From assembly GCA_003118195.1 (NCBI GenBank), contig BEXV01000402.1, positions 99,532-163,531 on the forward strand: a stretch of DNA of 64,000 bases, given 5' to 3'. How positions within the stretch are numbered: the first letter of the stretch is position 1; each line of letters starts with the position of its first letter. Position numbers and translations under genes: made by a program. The DNA is from Hemicentrotus pulcherrimus (taxonomy: Eukaryota; Echinodermata; Echinoidea; Camarodonta; Strongylocentrotidae). This document shows positions 25,751 to 36,957 of this stretch, piece after piece. A model generated the notes under the pieces. The model worked only from the letters and a program-made list of their open reading frames with translations. It had not been told where the DNA came from and made no database searches.

Positions 25751-26173
25751 TTAAAGAGAAGGTTGAGTTCTGGGAAGAGGTAAAAAAAATAATTTGTGAG
25801 CGTTATCATTGTTATTATGCAAGGGTGGAAGTATATCAGATTAAACAAGTTCCCTGAAAAGCATGGCTCTTTAAATGCCTTCATATTCTAAATATTCTAA
25901 ATATGACATGAAACATCGTCAAAATCCGGGGTAAGTGATTTTCGCCATGTGCTTGTGTAGTCACATATACTTGTGTAGTCCAATATACATCATTCTGTGT
26001 ACAGTGCTTGTCACTTTGCCAAGATATGGCCAAATTTCTTATCATTTTGATGATTTCAGAACCTTGCAATACACACAAATACTTATATACTAGATGATCA
26101 ACCTTTTGTGATAGATTCCACACCGTTTCTTTCACAATGCAATCACATGACCAAAACTCAACTTTATCTTTAA
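25751..26173 (+). mobile_element. TTAA-flanked MITE, family 1, copy 2
   Basis: TTAAAGAGAAGGTTGAGTTC at the left and AACTCAACTTTATCTTTAA at the right. The body is collinear with copy 1, with small duplications (TTCTAAATA repeated near 25885, and TTGTGTAGTC repeated near 25950-25980). Both TTAA ends are intact. Confidence 0.8.
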
Positions 26174-26390
26174 GACAAATCTTTTTGTGTTTCTGTTTAT
26201 TGCTGATATCCTGGTTCAATCATTTTCACCGTACATTTCTTTATTTCTTTACCAAATTGGAATTTGAAATGAAAAGTTGATGCAACCTGACAGAATACCA
26301 TTTGGTAGTATAGTACATGTACATGTCCAGTCACAGATACTTTTCAGACAAACCCATGGTCAAGCTTCAAGACCAATCAGGCTTAAATAC

Positions 26391-26522
26391 GTCTATGTCC
26401 AAGTTCTACTGCAGCCTGTTTTGGAAGACTACATTTGCTCTTGTTGATATCCTCTGCATCCGATTAACCTGCATGAGTTCAGGTGTCCAGGTGTGTGGTG
26501 CGTACCTAACACAGATCAATTC
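26391..26522 (+). repeat. Direct repeat, copy 1
   Basis: Paired with 26739-26877. Shared words in the same order: CTACTGCAGCTTGT-like, TGGAAGACTA, TTGATGATATCC-like, ATTAACCTGCAT and the 20-mer CAGGTGTCCAGGTGTGTGGT followed by GCGTACCTA. The offset is about 350 bp. Confidence 0.8.
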
Positions 26523-26738
26523 ATTTTGTTCTGGTTCACACAGCCCCTCTTAATTCTCTAAGGACTCCAAAACTTGAAGTGTATAATTAGAGACCACTGC
26601 GCCTACCCTTTTAAGATTCTGACCTGGATCCCCATCTGGTACAAAATGGTGGGGTTATGTCTTGCCAGAAATAAAATTCTAGAACAAACATTCACATGTA
26701 CGTACGTAGATCAACCAGATTCATCTCATGCGTTGGTG

Positions 26739-26877
26739 GTTGTATGTCCCAAGATCTACTGCAGCTTGTAGTGGAAGACTAAGTACATTCACTCTTGATG
26801 ATATCCCTTGTATCTAATTAACCTGCATTAGTACAGGTGTCCAGGTGTGTGGTGCGTACCTACTACAGATCAGACTA
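26739..26877 (+). repeat. Direct repeat, copy 2
   Basis: Second copy of the segment at 26391-26522, carrying small insertions (AAGTACATTC after the GGAAGACT word). The pair is best explained as an old local tandem duplication or two fragments of one dispersed repeat. Confidence 0.8.
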
Positions 26878-28182
26878 CCTCAAAAGTAGCTATGGCATCT
26901 AGGTCAAATACATTTTCTGCATCCAGCACGTATATATCCTCTCTTTAGATGAACTGATGTTCATAATTCCATAATCTTTGGTAAGGTGCATCAAATGACC
27001 AAATACAATTTTGTTCTGCACCAAGTCCGCTTCAGTCAAGGGTTCAAATGTTGGGAATCCTCCTCCCCCCTCCCCCGCACTCTGCTCCCTCCCCTTCCCA
27101 ACAATCCTCTATCCCGATCAACCTCCAGCATGTCAGGTGCTAGGTTATGAGTGCCATAGCAATACCGATCAAATTTTGTTTTTATTGTGCCATGGTGCCA
27201 AACGCCATCTTATATGCCTGACGACACGCGATCGGCCTCTCCTCGTTCTTTTCAGATGTCTGTCTGATGTCCTTATTAGCCCAAGTTTTTAAAGTAGCCC
27301 TGCCAGTTCTGAGTGGTGCATGCATAGGAAGTGATCATGATTGTCTCAAGCTAATTTTGAAGATACAAACAGTGAGCTTGGTCATGTCTGTTGGCCTGTG
27401 GTATGTAGTGCATTGTTTTAGCCATTAGTGGGCTAACTTGCCAAGTGAAGACACTCTTTGACCATTATCTCAATTCTCATCTTTTGGGAAATTCAAAGGC
27501 ATGGACTCAGATAAAGCATGTGATGTTCTTGTTGCTCCAAACAGACGGCATGCTCTGAAACTTGAGCTAATTCCTCAATCGAGTAGGTTGCACGTGCCTG
27601 ACTCGGGCTAATGAAAACGGGGAACTACAAACTCACACCTTCCTCTTCAACTTGAAGCGCTTCTCTGGCTGATATCCCAAGCCTAAGTTTGTTCGGTCTA
27701 ATGGAGATCCCCCTCTAGCGATATGTTCAACTGACGATTGGAGAATGGGTATTGCTTATGCACACACATAAAGACATTACGATTCTTATGGCATAGCACT
27801 CTATGATCCAATTTGGAGACCCCATTTCAAGGCCGAGACCGATTCGTTTTGATTGACTCTCCTCTCCTCTGTCGACCATCCCATCGAGAGATATTGGTTG
27901 CTGCATGGGTAGATGTACATGGATGCTAGTACTATTTGAAGGTTGGCTTTTGTATCAATCTGTGAGACACACTTGGCTGCAAATAGTTGCACATAAAGTT
28001 TTGTCAGATCCTTTGTCACAATAGTGGCGGAAAATATATTTTGTAGCACTGCAAAGTGAGGATGCATTAGCTGACTCTCTGTTAGTGGATAAAGCAGCTT
28101 AAAATGGCATACAGTTGTCTTCATTTTGAAGACATTCAATCATAATATCCCTGTAATTATATTGATGAAGTGTCTAGATAAT

Positions 28183-28190
28183 ATTGCAAC
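28183..28190 (+). repeat. hAT target-site duplication, left
   Basis: ATTGCAAC, identical to 28729-28736 on the other side of the element. Confidence 0.75.
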
Positions 28191-28728
28191 TGAGGCTGTG
28201 CAAAACCGTGTAATGAGGTACTCAAGTACACTACCAGGCTTACAGGCGAATACTCAAATCTTCGGACGCCGTGATTTTTGTTATGTTTTTTAAATAATAT
28301 TTTTAGTTTTTTATTTTGTTTGTTTTTTGCCACCACCATACTACGGGAGAAGTATCCCGTCTCCGTCTCCGAAAACTCTAGCGATTTTACTTCGAGTTGC
28401 AGTTTAAGGTGCCGATCTAATAATGATATTAATTAAACATGCTGTTTTATAAACTAAAGATGACAGAATAATCCATTTTCCTCCGAGTCCAAACAAAAAT
28501 CCGGACATTTGGTCCCAGTTTCTGAGTGGTGAGTTGACAGTGATTGAGCTGGGAAACATTTTTACACGCGGTACCATTCTGGCGCTGCCTCCTGGCCACG
28601 GCTGAGCGTCAGCCTGGACAGTGCCAGGTGCTGGCTAAAAAAAAATGGCGGCCAAGTATTCGAGTACGAGAAATCGTACTTGAGTAGTTGTTAACAGTGT
28701 GAGTTCTCGACTACTCGTCACAGCTTTA
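28191..28728. mobile_element. Non-autonomous hAT-like element with 8-bp target duplication
   Basis: The ends TGAGGCTGTG and CACAGCTTTA are inverted repeats resembling the CAGGGCTGTG ends common in hAT transposons. The element is flanked by the identical octamer ATTGCAAC at 28183-28190 and 28729-28736, and an 8-bp target duplication is the hallmark of hAT insertion. Subterminal GTACTCAAGTAC/AGTACGAGAAATCGTACT-type palindromes and TACTCAA repeats are present. At 538 bp and with no transposase remnant, it is non-autonomous. Confidence 0.78.
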
Positions 28729-28736
28729 ATTGCAAC
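28729..28736 (+). repeat. hAT target-site duplication, right
   Basis: ATTGCAAC, identical to 28183-28190. Confidence 0.75.
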
Positions 28737-29555
28737 ACTTTATTCTACAATATCAAATTAAATGGGTTAATTTGGAGATGAACTTTTTTCTTAACATCTT
28801 ATTTGATTTTATGTAATGATTTTAAGATCATGCAGAGCTTGTGATTATATGCTGCTTGTCCTTGTCCATCCTTAGTGAAGAAATCTGTTTTGTGTTGTTT
28901 GTTTCATTTTGTGGATCTTTAATTGTCCCTTCTTTAATTTTTCCAATTGTCTCTCCAATGACAATTGGGGGGGCTTGTCAAAATATGTTTGACAGATACT
29001 TGTGCCCCTAACCTAACAAAAATATCTCTCTATTTGCCACTTTATCATTCATCTCTTGGAAATGATTGACAGTCCATTCAATACCACATCCTGCGGGTAC
29101 ATAAACATCCTCTCTACATTAGTCACTTCTATTCTTCTCGCATCATTTTACTTCCATCACCTCTTCTTAGATGGAAAGCTTTGTATCAATTTTCACCTGT
29201 CGTCTTCTTGTACAGCATGGAGAATGAAAACTCACAAAAATTTGCTCTTAATCTTATTGTTCATACTGCCAAAACAGATCGCTCTGTATGGAATATTTGT
29301 GATACTGAATACACCTCCATTTAGGGTACCGGGTAAATTGATTTTTGCGAAGTTGGTAAAAAGCTTTGCAGAAGGAAGTTTTGTGTTTGATTTCTTGGTG
29401 GATTGTGGGGTAAAAACAACCTTGTTTGTGTTTTACTGATTTGATTATGTGAGAAATGATATCTTTGCATCAAAGATAGATGAATTGTGTAAGGCCATAG
29501 TAGTATGCGTTACAGATTATATTAGATAAAATAAGATGAAGAAAGAATTAATATA

Positions 29556-29780
29556 CACTATGAACATGACATACAAAGAAAGCGGACAAAATATACAGTT
29601 CCTCAGGTAGACAAAGGAAAATCCTTTCTCTGCTATCATGTACAAATGTGTAGAACAGGTGTCACATGCATATTCACCTGTTCTACACATTTGTACATAA
29701 TAGCAGTGAAGGGATGTTCCTTTGTCTACCTGAGGAACTGTATATTTTGTCCGCTTTCTTTGTCCGTCATGTTCATAGTG
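29556..29780. repeat. Near-perfect long hairpin (106-bp arms, 13-bp loop)
   Basis: The arm 29556-29661 is the reverse complement of 29675-29780 with, by my count, about 6 mismatches and no gaps. The loop is TCACATGCATATT. An RNA from either strand would form a stem of about 100 bp. It may be a palindromic MITE, a recent inverted duplication or a source of small RNAs; no target duplication was certain. Confidence 0.88.
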
Positions 29781-30746
29781 ATATTTATTACTGATTTATA
29801 TTGGATGTTAACAGCATGGGAGATGTAACAGAAATCAGAGTTAGTTGTTGTACGTTTATATTTCCCTGGTAAGTAAAAAGTCAAACTGAATCCGCAACAA
29901 CAAAAAACAGACAGAAGAGAATGAGGAGATGTACATTTGTATATATTAATAAGAGATATATTTGTTCAAGAAATGGGGGAAAATGAAAATATTAATGGGA
30001 AGCCATCAAGCGTCAATGAAAAGGAGAGAGACAGACAAAAGATATACATACAAACATACATACAGAAGAGGTATATATATATAAGACAAAATTAGGTAAC
30101 AAAACATAAACAATAATGTTATGTACAGGCCTTCAATACAACATACATGTACATCTCAGGTCATACAGTTCTGCTGAAATATATAAAAGCCAAAGAGCTG
30201 GATCTTACATGGGAGGCAATGCTTTGATTTGAGGGGTTTCGGTGAAGCTCTCCCTGATGGGACTTAATAGGATTAGAAACATTTTACCAGTTTTACTGAG
30301 CCTGAAATCTGCTTGAGTACGGGATTAAGATTACAATCTGATATCTGTCTGAGATTTGATAGGGAGGGGACACTGGGGGATTCCCCATAAACGAGAAGGG
30401 TTTCATGTGACATCAATAGTAAACACCCTTGTTTTTCCCCAATAGTATTCATACCGGGTACTTCTCTCCTTCCATGTTGCATACATGTAGGTTGATATGT
30501 TGTTTTGTTATGTTATGGAAATATGATTAATTGTTCATTCCTCATAAAGTTTGGAGATGGTGCCAAAGTAGATGAAGATATGAAATTCATTGGATTGCCT
30601 GTTTGATTTCTTCATTTGAGTGAAATAAAGTGACTTAACCATATTTGGTCTTTTATCGTTTTATAGTATTCAGGGGGCGGGGGCTTGTGTAAGAGTATAA
30701 ATTAGGAATGGAGGTTCCTAGATATGAATAGAATATGCATAAATAT

Positions 30747-31039
30747 TCATTGCAATTGTTGTAAATGTACTACAGGTAGAGAAGGTGGTGTGAAAGTAAG
30801 ACTCTTTGCTGACTGTTCGGCAAGCTTATTCCACCTCGGTGCTCCCGGAGCAGAGATCCTGTTGTGACTAGACGATGGATCGATGATCACCAGTGGAACA
30901 TTCACACCCTCGCGTTGGCCTTCATCCACAAAACCTGAAGATTCAGCAAGAAACCGCTCAAAGCTGTCATAACTGCTAGTTGGCTAGTCTTATTGCCAGA
31001 GATATTCAATGTAGATCTCAAATTTGTCTGAGCCATGGT
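30747..31039 (-). pseudogene. Broken terminal exon of an OAS-like nucleotidyltransferase
   Basis: On the minus strand, a pyrimidine-rich acceptor (CTTCTTCTTCCTCAG, the AG just 5' of 31039) precedes a frame reading HGSDKFEIYIEYLWQ, stop, D, stop, then PTSSYDSFERFLAESSGF, and later VPLVIIDPSSSHNRI, PRWNKLAEQSAKSL and the terminal TGA at 30747. The order W-x-(Y)D, about 30 residues, [PV]-[IV]-I-[LI]-DP, then W-x-x-LA-x-x-A-x-x-L is that of the C-terminal domain of 2'-5'-oligoadenylate synthases, enzymes that make 2-5A second messengers on sensing dsRNA. The stops are TAA at 30990-30992 (where OAS has tyrosine) and TAG at 30984-30986. Codon use from 30747 to 30980 still looks coding. The catalytic N-terminal part is not seen on either side. 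It is antisense to calsyntenin. Alternatively it could be a live exon starting at a later AG, or another member of the OAS/cGAS-like superfamily. Confidence 0.5.
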
Positions 31040-31526
31040 CTGAGGAAGAAGAAGACAGTACGTGTTAACTGTTCTTTTGGTGCAAGAATTGATTAGGAGC
31101 AAAAGGGAAAATACTTTAAAAATTTCAGGGGCTACTTTTCAAGCTTGCTTGCATGAAAATAACACTCTTTAATTTGTTTTGCATGGAACTCTATGCAAAT
31201 TTTTGGGGCTCTTTTATTACTTTCGGGGGCTCTTTTGGGCATTTTAGGGGCTGATTCGGCCTGAGCCCCCCGTGTATTTTTTTCACTGATTAGGAGGGAA
31301 TTGCAGACTTTCCTGATAAGCCTATTTTCCATCTCTTTCGGCAATGAGAAATTCAGGAAGATATCTCTCAAAATTGTCGCACACACTATGCTTCTTAGCC
31401 GATGTACATCAGCAATTTTCCAGAAAATGTGATATCTAATCCTTCAGTAGACAAGGATTGATTTAAAGTCATCACTTGACAAGGACTGAAATGTACACGC
31501 TGATGAATTATAGCAGTTTAGAGAAA

Positions 31527-31658
31527 GAGGGAGTGGGAGGGAGGGGTAGAGGGAGAGAGAGAGGAAGAGAAGGAGAGTGAGAAAGAGAGAGAGAGAGAGT
31601 GAGTGAGAGAGAGAGAGTGAGTGAGAGAGAGAGAGAGAGCGAGAGAGAGAGAGAGAAA
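31527..31658 (+). repeat. GA-rich microsatellite
   Basis: Purine tract with GAGAGA and GTGAGA units. Confidence 0.9.
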
Positions 31659-33566
31659 GATGAGGTACAAGTTGTTCAATTCATATGATGTTTACAGAAG
31701 AAGGAACTTGGTTCAATATGCTATTTATACAGTTGACGAAATTGAAATATCTAGGGAAATGACAACGTATGGTGTGACAGGAATCAAACCATACTTGACA
31801 GCTTAGAAAATAGATCATGATATTCTTTTTTTTACTTCAAAAAGGACTTGTAAACTTGGCTAAATTAGCTCATAAATCATACCCGTGGGGATTTATACGG
31901 AGGTTGACTTTGAAATTGTCTGCTGAAAACCTGGATTTCCCTAATGTGTCAAATTAGTTTTTGTTTTGAACATCTGCTCTGGCTAAAACTTCCTGAAATA
32001 CGAACTTTGATCGTCGGAACTCTTCCTGTTTTATCTTGTCTTTGCCAGGGACAACGAATGTTAGTTTCAATTTGAATTGAGAGTGATAGTATTAGCTTTC
32101 TATACACCATCTGTAGTGGTCTTTTCCCCGATGGTTATTGTGATAACGTTATCTCTTAAAAAACTTGAAGTGGAAGTAGTCGGGGAATGTTACAGAAGAG
32201 TTTGAAATTCCAACAGGAGAGGGAGTCAGAAACATTTCAAAAAGATTTACACTCTATTATTTCAAAATTTTGACCATTTTTAGCAGAGATCAAACTAAAA
32301 TACAAATCAAATGGATTTTGTTAAGCTAGTGGAAGTAGCCCCCATAGGGATGTAACTGAAAATGCCAACGCTGATCCTGGAGCCCTTTTAATTTTTACAA
32401 CAAAGCTCCGAAATGCCAAACTGCTAAAAATGGACACTACTCATGAACATGCCAAATATGAAAGTTCTGAACCTCTGATAACTTTGAAAGAACACTATGA
32501 AATTAAGTCAAACTGGATAATATATACCATGATCCTTGCAATTCAAACTGTGAATGCAAAGCACTTGGAATACATTTACATGTATACTTTCATCGTAATT
32601 TGGTGCAGAGTATTTGAAATGAATATTAAAGTAGTGATGAATGCACTTGATAGGATAAATGCAATGAACTGGGGGCAACTATGCACCTCTGAGTGAGTGA
32701 TGAGTTCTTCAAGCTTGGCTGGATTTTCCTTGCTCAATTTATAAAATATGACATATTTAAGGGATTTAAATGCTTTCCTTGCCCATCCATTAATAGGGAT
32801 ATCTTATGTAGGCGCATGGAAGCTATTGGTCATTCCTAATTGTTTCAATTCCTTAACATCCTTAACATTCACTTACCTTGTTCTGTTATAAAACTAAAAT
32901 TCAAATTGTTAATCAATTCTAGGACAACCTGCATGCGTTCGACCCTTTACACAGCAGATTTAAACCGAGTTTGGGGGTTCCACCGCGATACGCATGAAAC
33001 TCCAAATCATGTCGGTGGAAAACCCTAAACAAGTCCACCGTGAATGAAGCATAATGGCCCAAACGGTGTGGAACATTGGTGGTGAAATTATCATTATGTC
33101 GCCGGTCGCAAATGAGTGATTCGATCACCAAGAGCGGTCATGGAAAAGTCAGCATTATTCTCTCTGCACCCGTCCGCAGGTTGTGGGAATCAGAGGGTTA
33201 GACTTGTAGGTTTTGTTTTCCTTTTGTCAAAAGTTTGCTGTCTCTCAAGCGGAATATTCTTCAGAAATGAAGTGACAATTAAGCAGGTGTTCTGTCAAGA
33301 CAGGACAATAGGATAAAGCAAGAGTTATGTTAAATATTGTAGTGGGCTTATTATATAGATATGGTATATATCACCTTTTTTTAGAACTCATTGGAGCATA
33401 CAGATATTCAAAAGGAATTGTTGAAATGTGAATGTTATAAGTGACTTTCAATTTTGATGTGATGACAATTGTCTAAGGCTGTGATTGACATATCAGTGAT
33501 ATCATATTAGGGAAATAACAATAAGAATTTTTTATATAGTAGAAAATGTAGTTAGCTGTCCAATTC

Positions 33567-33583
33567 TCTCCCTCTCTCTCTCA

Positions 33584-33617
<34 letters not shown>

Positions 33618-33624
33618 GTCTCTC

Positions 33625-33657
<33 letters not shown>

Positions 33658-33660
33658 CTT
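33567..33660 (+). repeat. (CT)n/(CTGT)n microsatellite
   Basis: CTCTCT runs with interspersed CTGTCTGTCTGT. Confidence 0.9.
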
Positions 33661-33899
33661 GAAATATTAGGAAGATGAAGCAGCACATCTTATAGCCTAT
33701 CCTAACTACAGTGCAGGAAGAATGAAAATTCAAAACAAAGGAACTTTGATTACAATATCGATCATTTTCATTTCAATCGTCCAAACAATATAGTTTGAAG
33801 AAACTTTGAACAGTCTTTATGTAGTCTGAGAACGGAAAAGTATATTATGTTATCAAATAATAAAGAAGTCAATGCAAGGATCTCTGTTTTAGAAGCTCC

Positions 33900-34320
33900 C
33901 CCTGTCAAAGGTTTTGAATACTAGCTGTCATATCCATATCGCAGCGTGTAAATTAAATCAAGAGGTATGTGAGTTTGTTCATCAAGTCAGACATTCGTGT
34001 ATGAACGAAGAGATCGAAGGTGCTAAAACACATTTTCTCTCCCGCCTGATCAGCGAAGCGACGAGCCGCCCATTTCACACCACATTCTATTTGGTGATGG
34101 GCCAGGCATGAGGCGATGGGAAGATTGAAAACACTGATTTTGGCGTTAAATTGGTTTGCCGAGAACTGCATTTCCGCCTGCAAATGTGATGTGTGCCCCG
34201 GTGGAGGCTTTTCGTGTGATATTGCATTTCATGATCAAGAAATATGCAATGCGCCGTCTCTCAGGGGAATGTGTGATGGGCGATGTCGATTTCAATATTC
34301 AACTTTTGCTTGTTTTTCTC
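33900..34320 (+). other. CpG-retaining stretch with a Cys-rich frame
   Basis: CpG dinucleotides are denser here than in the flanks. One + strand frame reads NWFAENCISACKCDVCPGGG and later SCDIAFHD and GMCDGRC, with cysteines closely spaced, but no splice sites or known family fit. It could be a regulatory region or a lost exon. Confidence 0.2.
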
Positions 34321-34877
34321 TGCTTCTTCTCTCTAAGCCCCATGTTGTCTTGTCTAAATTTTGGCGAGCTAGCAGATGGCCAAGATTTAGGAAAAATAAA
34401 AGGGTGGAAACAGAAGACAAAATTAATACAGATTTATTAAATTTCTAATCGTGGAGACTTGAGAGAAGGTGGCAGCTGGGGAAAGAAAATAAATATGTTA
34501 AAACACTCACAAAATATAATTGTTGTTATTTGCGTGTTCTATATATTTTCTTTAGAAGGTTCAGCAAACTACATTGTAAAGGAGAGAGATAATCGGTGTT
34601 TAATGTCCTTGGGGTATGCTATATTAAAAAGAAGATGGATGGAGATGATAGAGAATTGCATGTATGAGGTTGCATGCTACAAATGCAAACTTGGAAAGAA
34701 AAGCCAACTATATAGACCTATAAAGTTTAAAATGCATGATTAACAGGCAAGAAGATACCTATTATCCTGACATGCATTCTTATGATTTATATAGGCGATG
34801 TAGATATTGGAGGTAAAAGAAAGACAAACTTAAGATAGGAATTGACAAAGGTGTTAAAATAAAATAAAAAGTGGCTA

Positions 34878-35074
34878 TTTAAAGCCCCACTGCACTACAT
34901 ATAACTATTTGTGCCCTCTATATAGCAAACAATGCCTAAGCGGTGACCGTTCGTCCCCCATGATCCCCTTTTTCTTATGTTGATTGAGAGCTGATTTGAT
35001 GAGATAACCACCTGTCGGTGACCATGCAGGGAGGTCTAATTCCTCCCGGCCAAACTAGTGCAGAGGGGCTTTAA
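34878..35074 (+). mobile_element. TTAA-flanked MITE, family 2, copy 1
   Basis: The left end is TTAAAGCCCCACTGCACTA and the right end is TAGTGCAGAGGGGCTTTAA, near-perfect terminal inverted repeats with TTAA at both borders, 197 bp in all. The centre includes CCCCCATGATCCCC and TTCTTATGTT. It is related to copies at 4214 and 57863. Confidence 0.8.
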
Positions 35075-35504
35075 ACTACATTGAAATTCTCAACAATTTT
35101 CAAAAGAGCTTGACATTTAGATGAGGAAAGATAATCATCATGGAACAAAGCTTTTAGATGCAGCAACATTAGTAAGATTACCATCAGAAGTATCACCAAT
35201 ATACTGCAAAGACATAGCCAGGAATCTAGTCTTTGAACAAACATGCTGTTAAGCCTTTTTACGCTGGAGAAAATCATCCATTGTCATGGAAACCACACGA
35301 TAATGATGCCATTTGCTCCAAGGCAAAGAGATGATCTAGATACATCCCGGTAGTGGGGATCGGTTTGTTTCATCTTGCATTATGCAAAGTACAAGTACTT
35401 TATTTTGTAGGTTATCAATATTGTCTGCTTGGAAGAGTGTACTGTATATGAAATCAGTCATGCTCTAATATTATTAATTTTCAATCCACTGCATTTTGTT
35501 TATT

Positions 35505-35679
35505 AAAGGGGACCCCAATTTTGGTAGCAAACTTTTCTAGCGGAAATTTTAAAAATACGAGAAGTTGACTGGTAAAGGGGACCCCAATTTTGGTAGCAAA
35601 CTTCTCTAGCGAAAATTTTAAAAATAGGAGAAGTTGACTGGTAAAGGGGACCCCAATTTTGGTAGCAAACTTCTCTAGC
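35505..35679 (+). repeat. 69-bp tandem repeat running into an assembly gap
   Basis: Units start at 35505, 35574 and 35643, exactly 69 bases apart, each beginning AAAGGGGACCCCAATTTTGG and containing TAGCAAACTT. Units differ at only a few bases. The third unit is cut off by N at 35680. Since 69 is a multiple of three and the minus strand has no stop in the unit, an open frame runs through (23-residue period, LEKFATKIGVPFTSQLL); I regard this as a property of the repeat, not proof of a protein. Confidence 0.92.
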
Positions 35680-36497
35680 NNNNNNNNNNNNNNNNNNNNN
35701 NNNNNNNNNNNNNNNNNNNNNNNNNNNNNNNNNNNNNNNNNNNNNNNNNNNNNNNNNNNNNNNNNNNNNNNNNNNNNNNNNNNNNNNNNNNNNNNNNNNN
35801 NNNNNNNNNNNNNNNNNNNNNNNNNNNNNNNNNNNNNNNNNNNNNNNNNNNNNNNNNNNNNNNNNNNNNNNNNNNNNNNNNNNNNNNNNNNNNNNNNNNN
35901 NNNNNNNNNNNNNNNNNNNNNNNNNNNNNNNNNNNNNNNNNNNNNNNNNNNNNNNNNNNNNNNNNNNNNNNNNNNNNNNNNNNNNNNNNNNNNNNNNNNN
36001 NNNNNNNNNNNNNNNNNNNNNNNNNNNNNNNNNNNNNNNNNNNNNNNNNNNNNNNNNNNNNNNNNNNNNNNNNNNNNNNNNNNNNNNNNNNNNNNNNNNN
36101 NNNNNNNNNNNNNNNNNNNNNNNNNNNNNNNNNNNNNNNNNNNNNNNNNNNNNNNNNNNNNNNNNNNNNNNNNNNNNNNNNNNNNNNNNNNNNNNNNNNN
36201 NNNNNNNNNNNNNNNNNNNNNNNNNNNNNNNNNNNNNNNNNNNNNNNNNNNNNNNNNNNNNNNNNNNNNNNNNNNNNNNNNNNNNNNNNNNNNNNNNNNN
36301 NNNNNNNNNNNNNNNNNNNNNNNNNNNNNNNNNNNNNNNNNNNNNNNNNNNNNNNNNNNNNNNNNNNNNNNNNNNNNNNNNNNNNNNNNNNNNNNNNNNN
36401 NNNNNNNNNNNNNNNNNNNNNNNNNNNNNNNNNNNNNNNNNNNNNNNNNNNNNNNNNNNNNNNNNNNNNNNNNNNNNNNNNNNNNNNNNNNNNNNNN
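35680..36497. other. Assembly gap, 818 N
   Basis: The gap lies directly after the 69-bp tandem units. The sequence resuming at 36498 is not the repeat, so the array probably ends inside the gap. If its stated size is right, about 11-12 further units would fit. Confidence 0.95.
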
Positions 36498-36957
36498 ACT
36501 TTTGCTTCTTGGTGTGACTACTTTAAAAATGTTCATTGGAAAAAGCTCTCTTGGTATGAGATAGGTGGTAATCGCAGTTTGACAATTATTGCGATGATGA
36601 TGAGTAGCGATTTTCGGTTGCTCTCGTAATGTGTTTACAATCCCCAAATGACCCTACTGGATGCATACAGTCCATGAGTCTCTGTAAAGCATCGTTTTTC
36701 GATATGTGTGACCTTTTCCCTTTGAAATTCAGACATATTTGTCGCTAGATGCATCAAACACGATTTTTGTCTGGAGAAAGGGATGCATATTATATATATG
36801 ATCCATTCTTGTTGCTTGTTTTATTAATCCATCAAGTTTTGATAGTATAGTGTACGGTATTCTTTCTGATGCAAAAAGCAGCTGTACTGTAGCTGCTATT
36901 TTTAGCTTTCCAAGTATTTTGTCAAAGATGAAGTATACTCAACTGGTGCCCTTACCC

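Larger units (their letters stand above)
31040..34877 (+). other. Intronic DNA between the OAS-like remnant and a TTAA element
   Basis: Holds a GGGGCTCTTTTNGGG-like short repeat patch at 31205-31270, the GA and CT microsatellites, and the CpG-retaining stretch listed separately. I looked on the minus strand up to 35 kb for the missing catalytic exons of the nucleotidyltransferase and saw none. Confidence 0.45.

Noticed and set aside
31132..31386. Minus-strand frame with repeated KRAP/SAPK-like words
   Set aside because: The words come from a short GGGGCTCTTTT-type DNA repeat and do not extend the nearby nucleotidyltransferase remnant.
35481..36647. 388-codon minus-strand frame
   Set aside because: Most of it is N from the assembly gap; the readable part is the 69-bp tandem repeat, so it does not support a gene.
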